DNA from: a virus
Length of the DNA: 56,400 bases
IMG/VR virus record: IMGVR_UViG_3300037488_002133
Coordinates: 1-56,400 of that record
Reading direction: 5' to 3' (one strand)
Under the pieces are notes generated by a model, which worked only from the letters and a program-made list of their open reading frames with translations, did no database searches and was not told the DNA's origin. Position 1 is the stretch's first letter; every line of letters starts with the position of its first letter. A program made the translations under genes and the position numbers. Below are positions 1 through 10,032 of the stretch, piece by piece.

Positions 1-306
1 CCCGTTGGACCCGTTGGAGTCACTGGACCTGTCGGACCCGCTGGAGTCACTGGACCCGCTGGAGTGACTGGACCCGTTGGACCCGTTGGAGTCACTGGAC
101 CTGTCGGACCCGCTGGAGTCACTGGACCCGCTGGAGTGACTGGACCCGCTGGAGTCACTGGACCTGTTGGGGTCACCGGACCCGTTGGACCCGATGGAAT
201 CACAGGGGTCACTGGACCTGTCGGACCTGCTGGAGTGACTGGACCCGCTGGAGTCACTGGACCTGTTGGGGTCACCGGACCCGTTGGACCCGCTGGAGTA
301 ACCGGA
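1..306 (+). repeat. Collagen-coding tandem repeat (9/18/27-bp periodicity)
   Basis: Direct repeats built from units coding GVT, GPV, GPA and GPD triplets. The array is in frame with the spike gene and stops where the sequence changes to [10 protein letters not shown]. It is coding repeat, not an intergenic array. Confidence 0.9.
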
Positions 307-2364
307 GCCTCTGGCACCGTTTTCACCGCCAAGACAACTCTTGGGCCTGCTCGTCGCCGTTATCTTGACGGCACTACTGGCTCAACTACCCAAGACGTAT
401 TTTATCGGGACGTTTTCAACGTCAAGGATTACGGGGCGTATGGAAACGGGACTAACGACGATACCACGTCGATAAACGCAGCTATTGCAGCATTACAATC
501 CGCAGTTATTTTTGGTAATACGTTAGGGACACTCTATTTTCCGCAAGGGGTGTACAAGATATCCAATAACCTGACTATTACTTTAACCGGAACTCTGAAT
601 TGCACTGTTAAAGGCGATGGAAAATTTTCATCGATAATTTATCAAACCGGATCTGCTAAAAACGGTCTTACGGTGTCGATGACTACCGATCAATGCCCGT
701 TAGAGATTTTTAATCTGGGTTTTACAACCGATACGACAGCGGCTTGCGCGATTAGCGTAGTGGTTACCTCTCCGAACAGTATGGAGAGCATTGCTGGAAT
801 TACTATACGAGATATAAACATAACCACTACTGTTAACGGAGCATCGCCCTCATTGGGGTGGAATAATGGGGTATATCTCGATGGTCCTTGGAAAGTTGTG
901 CTGAATAATATCGATGGAATCGGAGGGTTGTTGCAAACCACCGCATCAATTAGTTCAGCGAGTTCTAATTACTCGGGGTCCGGAGACGAGGCAACGGTTA
1001 CAATAGACACTGTTACCCCGCACGGTTTGGTAACCGAACACCGGGTGACGGTGTATGGGTTAACTCCCGTGCCTCCGTCAATTCCGAATCCCCCGAATAC
1101 TGGTTCGGACCCTAACGGGTATCACTCAATAATTGTTACGAGCACTACGCAATTTACATATGTAATTAAGAGCCAGATATCCGTTGCGTCGTATTCTGGG
1201 TCGGGAGCGTTCTACCGTCAGCAAAACCCTGTTGGCTACGCCTCGACAGGTGCCGCTACTCTGTACGATTCGACTACTCAAAACGGACCAACTATTAACG
1301 GTACCAAACCGGGCAACGGTGCGTTTATAACCATGTACGGGGGAATAAACGTAAACGCTACGAATTTGTACGGGGCTTTTTGGGGTTGCGGGATGTTCTT
1401 AGGGAATTTTAATCTCGGCGGGGTTCAAGCGAATAATCTTGGTCAGCAAACCATAAATGTAACTAACGTGGTTTTTGTAGGAGTGAATGTGGGATGTTTC
1501 AGGGCCGCTGGATATGCCTTCTCGGATTTGGGGTTTACCAATTGGCAAAACGATCAGGGGAACCCCATAACTGATATTAACGTAGTAAACTACAATTTGT
1601 TTATTAACGGGGACACCCGCAGTGCGGAAAATCCAAGTATATGGGGGAGGAGTACGCTTACCAACATTGGTTGGACTCCTCCGGGAGGATCTTCAGCTCA
1701 ATATGGCGTCTATTTAAGTTACATAAGTTACTTTGTTTTTCTTGGGGCACGAAATTTTCCAACTTCAAAAACAGTAGTTTACATTACTGGGACCAGTGTA
1801 GGAAATGTATTTGACAGTTGTGTCTTCGGTAACGGCGCTATTTTTCTCGGTGCTGACACAAGTTTTAATCAGATCAACAACACGAAGGGATCTACCGTCA
1901 CTGATAACTCATCGCTAAATAGGGTTAGCAACGTAGTAGTTGGTGGCGTCAATACTAGCCTTTATCTTGCCACGAGTCAGACGATTCCCAATAATACCGA
2001 AACCGTTGTAACGTGGTCGGGGGAACGGTATTCCGGAGGATTTGGTATTTGGTCTGCCGGTACACCTACGCGTGTTAACGTACCTTCAGGAGCTAAACGA
2101 GTTAGGGTTAGTGCGGGAACATCTTGGGACGCAAGTTCAGATGGCCAGTTTGTTGCGCGGATTCGGTCAAACTCGGGCGTTAATTGGGCTAAAGATAATA
2201 GGTACGGAACAGCTTCCAATGGTAGTGGGAGTGCCACGTTTATTACCCCTATAATAGATGTGAGCTCGATAACCTATTTTGAATTGTATCTGATCCAAGT
2301 TACGGGTGGAAATCTTGATTTATTAGCTACAAATGCCACATACTTAACCTTGGAGGTCCTCTAA
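1..2364 (+). CDS. Tail spike: collagen-like stalk plus pectate-lyase-like beta-helix (5' partial)
   Basis: Frame 1 is open from the first base, so the gene begins outside the window. About the first 100 residues are Gly-X-Y collagen triplets, mostly GPVGPAGVT-type. They are followed by a region starting [17 protein letters not shown], with [13 protein letters not shown] further on, the usual opening of a pectate-lyase-3 type right-handed beta-helix. The last roughly 120 residues look like a separate beta-rich head or trimerisation domain. The family role is host-glycan binding or depolymerisation; no catalytic residues could be assigned. The beta-helix part is visibly more AT-rich than the genes after it. 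It probably continues from the open collagen gene at 55400-56400 if the molecule is circular. A GTG at 64 is only an internal possible start. Confidence 0.85.
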   Translation, partial: PVGPVGVTGPVGPAGVTGPAGVTGPVGPVGVTGPVGPAGVTGPAGVTGPAGVTGPVGVTGPVGPDGITGVTGPVGPAGVTGPAGVTGPVGVTGPVGPAGVTGASGTVFTAKTTLGPARRRYLDGTTGSTTQDVFYRDVFNVKDYGAYGNGTNDDTTSINAAIAALQSAVIFGNTLGTLYFPQGVYKISNNLTITLTGTLNCTVKGDGKFSSIIYQTGSAKNGLTVSMTTDQCPLEIFNLGFTTDTTAACAISVVVTSPNSMESIAGITIRDINITTTVNGASPSLGWNNGVYLDGPWKVVLNNIDGIGGLLQTTASISSASSNYSGSGDEATVTIDTVTPHGLVTEHRVTVYGLTPVPPSIPNPPNTGSDPNGYHSIIVTSTTQFTYVIKSQISVASYSGSGAFYRQQNPVGYASTGAATLYDSTTQNGPTINGTKPGNGAFITMYGGINVNATNLYGAFWGCGMFLGNFNLGGVQANNLGQQTINVTNVVFVGVNVGCFRAAGYAFSDLGFTNWQNDQGNPITDINVVNYNLFINGDTRSAENPSIWGRSTLTNIGWTPPGGSSAQYGVYLSYISYFVFLGARNFPTSKTVVYITGTSVGNVFDSCVFGNGAIFLGADTSFNQINNTKGSTVTDNSSLNRVSNVVVGGVNTSLYLATSQTIPNNTETVVTWSGERYSGGFGIWSAGTPTRVNVPSGAKRVRVSAGTSWDASSDGQFVARIRSNSGVNWAKDNRYGTASNGSGSATFITPIIDVSSITYFELYLIQVTGGNLDLLATNATYLTLEVL

Positions 2365-2366
2365 TT

Positions 2367-3056
2367 ATGAGCTGCGGATGCGGAAACAATAACTGTAACG
2401 GGAACTGCGGTGGCGATTGCAACCAAGCTGGTGACATGTGCGCTCCTCCAGTGCCCATTGTCACCATCGTGGCTGGACCGGTTGGACCTACCGGAGCCAC
2501 CGGCCCATCGGGTCCGGCGGGGTATGGCGTGACCGGCCCCACTGGCCCCACGGGTCTTCAGGGCATCCCCGGACCCATCGGCGCGAACGGCACCACCGGC
2601 GTAAGCGGAGCTACTGGTGCCAGCGGAGCGCCCGTTGCGCTGTTTACGGGAGTCATCTGGAACCCGAGCGTCCCCACCGATGGGATCGAGGCATTGCAAG
2701 GGTCTAGGGTGCTCGATTTCGGCACGGTCAACTTCAACAGCGGTGACTACCTCTTCAGTCTGAAGATGCAGATCGGCTGGAACGCCGGTGCCGTCGGACC
2801 CAACAACCTCAACGGCTCGGTCGACTTCATCGACGGCACCGTGACCCGCAACGTCTTCAAATGGGGCCGATCCAAGTCCGAGGCATCTGGATACCAGTAT
2901 GGTGTGGCCGAAGCCTACGACTTCTGGTTCATTGCCACCGTCACGAACGGTCAAAACGTCCGGCTGGTCGCTTCCGATCAGTTTTACCTGCTCGGAGCGC
3001 AACTCGTGGCGTTCCCACTTCCCACCAACACGATCACGTCTCCCGGATTCATTTAA
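2367..3056 (+). CDS. Collagen-like virion fibre or decoration protein
   Basis: A 229-residue protein. The N-terminus is Cys/Asn-rich ([18 protein letters not shown]) and could bind metal or cross-link. About 22 Gly-X-Y triplets follow at roughly residues 37-90, then a compact C-terminal domain of about 135 residues with no family recognised. It starts two bases after the spike stop codon. A GGAGG lies about 12 bases before the ATG, further than usual. Its place beside the spike suggests a structural accessory fibre; its exact position in the virion is unknown. Confidence 0.75.
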   Translation: MSCGCGNNNCNGNCGGDCNQAGDMCAPPVPIVTIVAGPVGPTGATGPSGPAGYGVTGPTGPTGLQGIPGPIGANGTTGVSGATGASGAPVALFTGVIWNPSVPTDGIEALQGSRVLDFGTVNFNSGDYLFSLKMQIGWNAGAVGPNNLNGSVDFIDGTVTRNVFKWGRSKSEASGYQYGVAEAYDFWFIATVTNGQNVRLVASDQFYLLGAQLVAFPLPTNTITSPGFI

Positions 3057-3058
3057 TC

Positions 3059-3478
3059 ATGCACGACCAATTCCCCATCTCCATCGATCTGGCCATTCAT
3101 CCCGAGGAAATGGGTGTGATGCCCATGCCCGCGCCCCCTTCTAAGGGTAAAAAGTCCAAACCGATTTACCCTTCGCTCTACATTTCGGGGGCCAAGAATC
3201 TTGAGGCGCTGCCCCGCGAGGGCTACGCGTTGATCCACTTCAAGCGCCGTAGCGTGACGCTCGGTGACCGCGACGGCGAAAGCTGCTGCTCGGCGGATCT
3301 GGAAGTTCACGAGATCAGTCTTGCCGAGGCAGGCTCCGACGAGGACAGCGGCGACATGGCTGACGCATTCAGAGCTCTCGCCAAGGACCGTGGCTATGAT
3401 ACCGGCTCTCAAACTGACGATGAGGACTACGACGAGGAATCCGAAGAGGACGATCTCGACGAAACCGAGGAGAAATAA
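3059..3478 (+). CDS. Small acidic virion-module protein
   Basis: A 139-residue protein. The first 90 residues contain YPSLYISGAKNLEALPREG and a predicted beta-rich stretch ending SADLEVHEISL; the C-terminal 35 residues are almost all Asp, Glu and Ser. Small proteins of this layout (YPSLxI..G near the start, acidic tail) occur in podovirus structural modules and may be capsid-associated, but the resemblance is from memory and weak. The ATG at 3059 was chosen because it follows the upstream stop by two bases; the longer open frame would overlap the fibre gene. Confidence 0.6.
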   Translation: MHDQFPISIDLAIHPEEMGVMPMPAPPSKGKKSKPIYPSLYISGAKNLEALPREGYALIHFKRRSVTLGDRDGESCCSADLEVHEISLAEAGSDEDSGDMADAFRALAKDRGYDTGSQTDDEDYDEESEEDDLDETEEK

Positions 3479-3481
3479 TTT

Positions 3482-4462
3482 ATGCAGGTAACTCTTGGCC
3501 GAATCATCAACGCGTCGAAGTCTAACGACATTCTCGGCATCTCCGACCGCGCCAAGATCATCGACTACATCCAGCGTGCGATTGAGATCGCGGCGTATCG
3601 CGCCAATTGGGACCCATACGTCGGCACCCTCGACGTCTGTTCCAACAACAGCGGGTGCATCACGCTGCCCGATTTCGTCGAGACTGTTTTAGCCGCCAAT
3701 ATCGGTGGGTCTCCAGCTTTGGGACGGTCCAGTTGGTTTGAATACCACATCAACGGCATCGGTTCAGGCAACTGTGGCAGCGCGTGCGGGGTTTTCTGGG
3801 ACGACAAGATGTGGAGCCCGACCTTTCAAGATCTCCATGGTTGGAGCTTGGTCGCTGCAATCTGCGAAGACCCCATCGACGGCAACGGATCGCTGGAATT
3901 GATCGTGCAGGGCGAGACGATGGACGCGAGCTACAACCAGAAGATGGCACTGACCATTCCGGTGACTGGCCCGTCGTCGCCCGGTGTGCGCGTCCCCATC
4001 CTCACGGGGTATGCCGCTACCGACCCGAGCGCGACGTTCTTCAAAAAGATCACCCAAGTCACGAAGCCAGTCACCCGTGGGTACATCAAGCTGATCGGGT
4101 TCCGCCCCGAGCAGCTCGCTCAGGCAGTCACCATCGGCTACTACGCTCCGCACGAAACCAATCCGATCTACAAGCGGATGAAAGTTTCATGCACCTGCGA
4201 ATGGGTGCGGATAAAGTATCGCCGCAAAACTCTAGAACTCGTCAATGATTACGACCTTGTCCCGCTGGATTCGTATCAGGCAACGCTGGATCTTCTTAAA
4301 GCTATCCGACTTCGTGAGACGAACAACATCGACATCGCCGAGAAGTACGAAGTCAAAGCACTCCAGCTTCTGAACGATATCCAGACTATCAAGGACGCCG
4401 CAACGTGGACCCCCATACAGGTCGATCCTTCGTTTGGCATCGGCACGATTGATTACCGTTAA
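3482..4462 (+). CDS. Putative tail tube / head-tail adaptor protein
   Basis: A 326-residue protein directly before the large nozzle-like gene, the place held by tail tubular protein A in T7-like phages and by connector proteins in other podoviruses. The N-terminal part (IDYIQRAIEIAAYRANWDPYVG) looks helical; the middle and end are beta-rich. T7 gp11 is about 196 residues, so this is longer. No diagnostic motif was found and the assignment rests on position. A GAGGAG lies about 9 bases before the ATG, one of the few plausible ribosome sites here. Confidence 0.45.
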   Translation: MQVTLGRIINASKSNDILGISDRAKIIDYIQRAIEIAAYRANWDPYVGTLDVCSNNSGCITLPDFVETVLAANIGGSPALGRSSWFEYHINGIGSGNCGSACGVFWDDKMWSPTFQDLHGWSLVAAICEDPIDGNGSLELIVQGETMDASYNQKMALTIPVTGPSSPGVRVPILTGYAATDPSATFFKKITQVTKPVTRGYIKLIGFRPEQLAQAVTIGYYAPHETNPIYKRMKVSCTCEWVRIKYRRKTLELVNDYDLVPLDSYQATLDLLKAIRLRETNNIDIAEKYEVKALQLLNDIQTIKDAATWTPIQVDPSFGIGTIDYR

Positions 4463-4464
4463 CC

Positions 4465-6510
4465 ATGTCTGAAACAGTCACACCGGGCAGGATTATGATC
4501 GAGGGTGGCCTCGACGGCGGGCGCTTTGCCGGTTTTCCGGAAGGCGTGGACAGTTTCGTGCATCCGCTCGCCGTACGACAATCTCAGATACGGTGGATGG
4601 AGAACGGGGTCACTCAGGGGGCGTTCCTTCAGACGCGCCCCGGCTACAAGACCCAGCTCACGTTCGATGTGTCCGTCGTGGGTTCCGCAGCAAACACATG
4701 GTGGGTCGCAGCGGGCAATCCCATCATCCACCCCCAAATGATGGCAGATTTCGTACCATCCAATGGGTCTCCCCAGAAGATCTTTGCGGTCAGTGGGTCC
4801 GTCTGGTTCTGCACGATCAACCCCAACGGATCGCTCGGGGCTCCGCAGCGTATCCCCAATTTCTCGTTCGATCAGAATGCCGACCAGCTCACGGGTACAC
4901 TCTGCACCCAGACAAATACCATCAATTCTGGGCTCTATGTGAATAACATCGTGCCCAGAAACCTGTTGGTGATTCAGGATGGGATTAACCGAGCAGGGGT
5001 TTGGGATGGATTGTCGGGGGTACACCTTAACCCCGAAAAAAGAATCTCCACCGACGCTGGAGGGAATACGTTGTACGATACTGGATACAACGAAACCCGC
5101 ATCGGTTTATGGTGCTCGTGGAGCGGAGACCGACTGTTCGTGTTCAACGGTCGATTGGGGTTTGCATCGGATCTCGGAGACCCCCTGCACTTCACCGAAG
5201 AACTTAATCTGAATAGTTTTCAGGTGATGGTGTTCCCAGACGACGTCATGGGTGCGATTGATCGAGGGACTTCCGGCAACAACGAGTCGGCAGTCGTGGT
5301 GTGTACCCGAACCACGACGTGGACCCTCTTCAGCGGCGTGCGTAATCGCATCCCATCGTCTTTTGGAGCGGGATGGGCCAACACCCCCGGCTGGATGACC
5401 AAGATTTTTAGTGGGGTTGGCTGCATTGCTGGGAAGAGCATGATTGTTCATCGTGGACTGCTTTACTGGAAGTCACTCGATGGGGTCGTGGTCTTTGACT
5501 CCGTCAACACCACCAACGCCACCCAGAATCTACCGATCATCGACAAGGAGATGGCGTACTCCAAGCGCCTCGTGTGCCCACCCAATAATCCCTCTGGGGA
5601 TCTGTCGTGCGCTGGCAAATACGCGAGCTATGTCTTCTGGAGCGTACCAGTGGGTCCGGTTAACCACGGGCGCTGCTATTGCCGCCACACTCAAGTGCTG
5701 GACCGTCAAACTACCAGTTTGGGGACCACGGGTTGGCAAGGAGTCTGGACCGGCATGCGCCCCGTGGAGTGGTCGGCCATCCAAGTTGCGGCTCCGCACA
5801 GTTATGCCCTGTCGTTGGACATGGATGGGGTTGTTCGCATTTGGGAGGCTTTTCAGTCCAATCGGGCCGATAATGGACGACCCATCAAGTGGCTGGTGGA
5901 AACTCGGCTCGACCGCGTTCAGAACTCGGTATTTGAGTACGCTAATTTCCGTCATTTCCGCCTGTTGGTAGACCAAGTGTTGGGCAACTTTTTCATCAAG
6001 GGATATTGGCGAGGCATGCGTGGATCATACCACAAGCTGTTGGACAACTACATCACGGCGACTCCGGGGTCGGTGTTGACCCCTATTCCGGGGTTCTCGG
6101 AGGTCGTCAACAACACGAAGCATTACGCGTTTATGATGCAGACCCGCACGGTCATTTCCGAAGACTTGCGCGGGGCCAACGACGAGTGCTCGTCGGCTGG
6201 AGTCGAATCTCAATACGAGGATGGGACCGACCACGCGTTCAGCCTACTTCTCAAACTGGAAGGTCGCGGAGCCATCGTGGCTTACCGGATCGCGGTCGAC
6301 TCTCGGCCCGATAACACCGAAGGCCAAGCGGTCCTTAATACCGGTGTCGATGAGCTGGGTTTCAACATCATCAGCGCAACAGATTGTCCGCAGCACATCG
6401 CGGGTGGATTTACTGAATACCAGTTATACGATCAGCCGGTTCAGCTTGCTTTGTCCCCCTACCAACCGGTATATGACGACTCGTCCAACTATCAATCGCC
6501 ACTTTCATAA
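4465..6510 (+). CDS. Tail nozzle / stabilisation-like protein (beta-rich)
   Basis: A 681-residue beta-rich protein with many short Gly/Asn/Trp-containing repeats (for example RTTTWTLFSG, GRLGFASDLGDP, GLLYWKSLDGVVVFD), typical of beta-propeller tail nozzle proteins in podoviruses (T7 gp12 type). It starts two bases after the previous stop and its TAA directly abuts the next ATG, so translation is probably coupled. There is no Shine-Dalgarno sequence before the start. Expected role: the distal tube through which internal proteins and DNA leave. Sequence identity to a named family was not established. Confidence 0.55.
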   Translation: MSETVTPGRIMIEGGLDGGRFAGFPEGVDSFVHPLAVRQSQIRWMENGVTQGAFLQTRPGYKTQLTFDVSVVGSAANTWWVAAGNPIIHPQMMADFVPSNGSPQKIFAVSGSVWFCTINPNGSLGAPQRIPNFSFDQNADQLTGTLCTQTNTINSGLYVNNIVPRNLLVIQDGINRAGVWDGLSGVHLNPEKRISTDAGGNTLYDTGYNETRIGLWCSWSGDRLFVFNGRLGFASDLGDPLHFTEELNLNSFQVMVFPDDVMGAIDRGTSGNNESAVVVCTRTTTWTLFSGVRNRIPSSFGAGWANTPGWMTKIFSGVGCIAGKSMIVHRGLLYWKSLDGVVVFDSVNTTNATQNLPIIDKEMAYSKRLVCPPNNPSGDLSCAGKYASYVFWSVPVGPVNHGRCYCRHTQVLDRQTTSLGTTGWQGVWTGMRPVEWSAIQVAAPHSYALSLDMDGVVRIWEAFQSNRADNGRPIKWLVETRLDRVQNSVFEYANFRHFRLLVDQVLGNFFIKGYWRGMRGSYHKLLDNYITATPGSVLTPIPGFSEVVNNTKHYAFMMQTRTVISEDLRGANDECSSAGVESQYEDGTDHAFSLLLKLEGRGAIVAYRIAVDSRPDNTEGQAVLNTGVDELGFNIISATDCPQHIAGGFTEYQLYDQPVQLALSPYQPVYDDSSNYQSPLS

Positions 6511-7212
6511 ATGAGCGCGACCATCCCAATTACTCTGACTCCAGTGCCTGTTCCGGTAGGCGTAAAAGCCACGGACATCAACCAGCTAGTTACGATCATC
6601 ACCCAGTACATCGCTGGGTCGATCAATCAGGATGTGTCGTTTTTCCAGATCGTCAGCGTGGACCCCACTCAGCAGACGACGCCCATCATCTTCAACACCT
6701 CCCAAGGTGTGTTCAAGTACTGGGACACCACCGTGGGCAGATACAGTCCGGTGACTCCGTTTCAACCGGGTGATATCAAAAACACGTTTTCAGGTGGAGA
6801 TAGCCCTCAGACCGGCTGGATCGACTGTGATGGTCGAGTCATCTCGACGATCCCCAACATCAGCGCCAACCAACAGGGTGTGCTCAATGCCCTTTTCGGC
6901 ACTGGTGGGACTCTTCCGACACTCACCCCGCTTCAGGGTGTCAGCGATCTGCCCGCGTCGAATGCGTTTTCGGACGTGCCGGTCTTGGCCACGACTCCCC
7001 CCACCAATCAGATCGCGAACCTTCCGTTTTCGTCCGAGTACAATCCGGTCGAGCCCCAGAATCTCGCGGCCAACACCGAGCAGCTACGGGGGAGTCAGAA
7101 CGATCTCCGTACTTCGGTCACGTCGATGCAGGCACTGTCGAATCAGTTGCTCAACGCCTTCACCGCGCCGGTCAATGGGCTGGTCGCCCAAGTATTTGTT
7201 GGATATCCGTAA
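6511..7212 (+). CDS. Tail collar-like fibre or needle protein
   Basis: A 233-residue protein. Around residues 85-150 it has PGDIKNTFSGGDSPQ, then GWIDCDGRVIS, then a Leu-Pro-rich stretch ending GTLPTL. This matches the phage tail-collar pattern (GxI..F.G..P.GW..CDG....LF..GG.LP.L). The C-terminal 60 residues look helical and could trimerise. The start abuts the preceding TAA. Collar domains form the base or tip of fibres; the specific partner is not known. Confidence 0.6.
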   Translation: MSATIPITLTPVPVPVGVKATDINQLVTIITQYIAGSINQDVSFFQIVSVDPTQQTTPIIFNTSQGVFKYWDTTVGRYSPVTPFQPGDIKNTFSGGDSPQTGWIDCDGRVISTIPNISANQQGVLNALFGTGGTLPTLTPLQGVSDLPASNAFSDVPVLATTPPTNQIANLPFSSEYNPVEPQNLAANTEQLRGSQNDLRTSVTSMQALSNQLLNAFTAPVNGLVAQVFVGYP

Positions 7213-7691
7213 TGATTATTTCAGTACAACCGTCCGACGACATGGAGTTCTTCAACCGCATGGTAAATCATCCGGATATCGCTCCATTTGTGCGGGACGA
7301 CTCGTCGACCGGCTACATTGATTGCTCGCTACTGGACGACTCCAACAGCGTGAGATTGAAAATTCTAGCCGATGACGTAGATGCGGGGTTCGCCATTTTA
7401 ATCAATACTAGGACCGGCGAGTATGAGCTTCACTCGGGGCTCCTCCCTCAATATCGAGGTCGCCTTGCCGTTGCGGCTGGTCTTGCAGTTATTGCATGGG
7501 CACGGGCATCCAAAGTTTGCTCTCGCTTGACTACTTGGGCGTGGGAGAATGCACGCCACGTTCTGTTGATCACGCGCCGAGCCGGATTTCAGGAAGAGCG
7601 CCGAGAGGATTGGCCCAACACGGTCAACGGTATGCCGGTTCGACGGGTGCTATTCGCCATCAATTTTAATCCCCTCCTACCATGCCTATAG
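7212..7691 (+). CDS. GNAT-like acetyltransferase-fold protein
   Basis: A 159-residue protein. The stretch ELHSGLLPQYRGRLAVAAGL resembles the GNAT acyl-CoA-binding turn (H..l.p.yRG....a), and WENARHVLLITRRAGFQEE resembles the C-terminal N..A......GF motif. GNAT-fold proteins of this size are known in podovirus structural modules, where some assist head assembly rather than acetylate. It overlaps the previous gene by one base. Substrate unknown. Confidence 0.55.
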   Translation: MIISVQPSDDMEFFNRMVNHPDIAPFVRDDSSTGYIDCSLLDDSNSVRLKILADDVDAGFAILINTRTGEYELHSGLLPQYRGRLAVAAGLAVIAWARASKVCSRLTTWAWENARHVLLITRRAGFQEERREDWPNTVNGMPVRRVLFAINFNPLLPCL

Positions 7692-8518
7692 CTGCTGCAT
7701 TACCGTACATAGCTACTGCCGCCAGTGTCGCCGGTGCAGTCAGTAGCGCGGACACTTCGCGCAAGTCGATCAACGCCCAGAAGGACGCCCTCAAATCTCA
7801 GCGGGACATCGCGGCCAATCTCAAGTACGAGCCCATCGACATCAAAAACCTGACTGAGCAGGCCCGCCAGCAGGCGGTGTCGAACGCGGTCAATTCGCTG
7901 GCCATGGAGCGTGAGTTGAGCCCTGACGTGGCCGCAAGCCGACAGATGGTCGCGCAACGGGTCAGCCAAGATCTCGCGCTCGGTGGTCAACTCTCTCCTG
8001 ACGTTGCCAACCAAGTCGCTCGTGCCTCTCGCACGCAGGGGGCGCGGAGCGGTGCCCCTGCTGGTCCCATCACTGCGGCTCAGATCGGGCTCACGGGTGA
8101 GCAGCTCCGCAATTCTCGGTTGGCCGAGGGCATGCAGTTCCTTAATCAAAACAAGCTGCCGGTCTCGGGGCTTGATCCCGGTGCGTTGGCTTCGCTCATG
8201 GTCTCGCAAAATTCCGCTTTGAATCAGTTCAACGCCGCCAAGGCTGGGGTGGATGCGAATCTCGCCCAGAGCACTGGTCAGGTGAACGCCGGTATTGCTG
8301 CACAAGAAGGGGCGCAAAATCAGGCGTGGATTAACGGTTTCACTAGCTTGGCTGGAACTATGGGTAGTTTCGGTGGTAACAATGTCCCTTCATCTGGGCT
8401 CAGTCTAGGCCAACAGCCTAGTTTCCTTGGTAATGCGAAACCCTTCGACATGGGCGGGCTCCCGATTGGCAACGTCATGCCCACCCCCTTCAACTACTCG
8501 ATGAATCCTACGACCTAA
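7682..8518 (+). CDS. Internal virion / ejection protein (small)
   Basis: A 278-residue Ala/Gln/Ser-rich helical protein with an N-terminal hydrophobic stretch (IAAALPYIATAASVAGAVSSA), then coiled-coil-like segments and a Gly/Pro/Asn-rich tail. Position (after the tail genes, before two larger Ala-rich proteins) and composition fit a podovirus ejection protein of the P22 gp7 / T7 gp14 kind. The ATG lies inside the end of the previous gene (10-base overlap) and is preceded by CCCCTCCTACC rather than a Shine-Dalgarno sequence. Confidence 0.55.
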   Translation: MPIAAALPYIATAASVAGAVSSADTSRKSINAQKDALKSQRDIAANLKYEPIDIKNLTEQARQQAVSNAVNSLAMERELSPDVAASRQMVAQRVSQDLALGGQLSPDVANQVARASRTQGARSGAPAGPITAAQIGLTGEQLRNSRLAEGMQFLNQNKLPVSGLDPGALASLMVSQNSALNQFNAAKAGVDANLAQSTGQVNAGIAAQEGAQNQAWINGFTSLAGTMGSFGGNNVPSSGLSLGQQPSFLGNAKPFDMGGLPIGNVMPTPFNYSMNPTT

Positions 8519-8522
8519 TCCC

Positions 8523-10031
8523 ATGGCACTCGAAACCTCTGGATTTCAACTCTCGCAGTTCGACCGAGCCCCGAATATACCGGGGAATGTCGGCGTTGTG
8601 GATACCAAGTCGATCTACGACAGTGTCACGAGTGCCCTCAAACAGCAGGAGGTGTTCCGCACGCTACAACAGGTTCAGGGGTTGAACGACGCCTCGATGG
8701 CGTACCAGACTGCACAGGCGCAAGGGCTGCTGTCCAATTTGCCGGATACTCTGGCTGCACAGAGAGCCCAGTCCCGATTGCTGTCTTCTCAATCGACTGA
8801 GGGACTTCGTGGAGTCAGCCCCCAAGTCGATGCCCAGATCGCGAAATATCTTTTGTCGTCTGCTTCGGACACTGCCAGCATGCCATTGGTTCCGAACAGG
8901 GCCGCTGCTGAGAAAGCCAAATTGAAGAGTGAGGAGGTTATGTCGGGAGTTATGGCCGATCCTGAAATTGCTCGGCGAATCGCCATGTCCAAGACTCTGG
9001 GAACCGGCACCAATGCGTCTCGCGAAAAAGCGATAGCGACTTTGGCAGACCCCAGTGCTCCGGAGTTTGCCAAAAGAGCTGCTGAGATGTATCTGGGGCT
9101 CACGGCCAAAGCGGCTGCTCCCGGCATTGGATATATGACCGTGACTGGTCCAGATGGGTCCAGTGAAGTTGTTGCGACAAACAAGAATGCGGTTGGTGTC
9201 ACGAGGCTGAGTACGGGTGAAACAATTGGAGTCGCTCCCGGAACGCGGCCCACTATGGCCCCTCAACAACTGTCGTTGTTGCCGACGCCTGCGGCTGCGG
9301 CTCCTGCGGCTCCTGCGGCTGCGGCTCCTGCGGCTCCTGCGGCTGCGGCTCCTGCGGCTGCGGCTCCTGCGGCTGCGGCTCCTGCGGCTGCGGCTGCGGC
9401 TCCTGCGGCTCCGTATGTGCTAGTCAATGGGGTTCCGACTGGGTCTCCTGCGGCATCCAATTCGTTCTGGTTGGGTCAATCAGCGGGGGAAAAAGTCAGC
9501 GAGAAGGACATCTCCCAAGTAAAATCGGAGTGGCTCAAAAAACTTCCGGCGCTTGAAGGCTCTATCCGAGACATGGAGTCAAAATTAGTATTGAATGAGA
9601 AATTTCTTGATAGAGCGGTATCCCAAATATCTGGGTGGAGTACCGGTTTGGGGGGTCAAGCGTTTCGCGGGATGGGGGGTACGGATGCCTTTAATCTACA
9701 GACAACTTTGTTGCCGGTTCGCACCAACATTTTTACTGGCGAGCTGTCTCAAATGCGGGCAAATTCCCCGACTGGTGGTGCAGTTGGCAACGTGACGGAC
9801 GTTGAGGGTAATAAGTTAGAAAGTACGTTTGGGTCTCTCGATACTGCTCAAAGCGCCGACCAACTCCTCCAAAGCATCGAGGATGTCCGGCTTGCCCGTC
9901 GAGAATTGCTTCAAAATATGAGGAGGACCGTGTCGGAGTACCGTCAGTATCTGAACGGCTATGGGGCAACACCGGCCAAGTCTGCGCCATCTGGTCCATC
10001 TTTGGAAGATCGACTGAACAAATACAAGTAA
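8523..10031 (+). CDS. Internal virion protein with Ala-Pro linker
   Basis: A 502-residue, mostly helical protein. Residues about 258-298 form a low-complexity linker of Ala and Pro only (AAPAAPAA repeats), flanked by a helical N-terminal half and a helical C-terminal half (KDISQVKSEWLKKLPALEGS; LEDRLNKYK at the end). This agrees with a middle ejection protein. No enzyme motif was seen. It starts 4 bases after the previous stop. Confidence 0.55.
   Translation: MALETSGFQLSQFDRAPNIPGNVGVVDTKSIYDSVTSALKQQEVFRTLQQVQGLNDASMAYQTAQAQGLLSNLPDTLAAQRAQSRLLSSQSTEGLRGVSPQVDAQIAKYLLSSASDTASMPLVPNRAAAEKAKLKSEEVMSGVMADPEIARRIAMSKTLGTGTNASREKAIATLADPSAPEFAKRAAEMYLGLTAKAAAPGIGYMTVTGPDGSSEVVATNKNAVGVTRLSTGETIGVAPGTRPTMAPQQLSLLPTPAAAAPAAPAAAAPAAPAAAAPAAAAPAAAAPAAAAAAPAAPYVLVNGVPTGSPAASNSFWLGQSAGEKVSEKDISQVKSEWLKKLPALEGSIRDMESKLVLNEKFLDRAVSQISGWSTGLGGQAFRGMGGTDAFNLQTTLLPVRTNIFTGELSQMRANSPTGGAVGNVTDVEGNKLESTFGSLDTAQSADQLLQSIEDVRLARRELLQNMRRTVSEYRQYLNGYGATPAKSAPSGPSLEDRLNKYK
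9284..9413 (+). repeat. GCGGCTCCT-type tandem repeat
   Basis: A near-pure run of GCGGCT and CCT codons coding the Ala-Pro linker of the internal virion protein. Repeats like this change length easily and are prone to assembly or replication slippage. Confidence 0.9.
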
Positions 10032-10032
10032 G

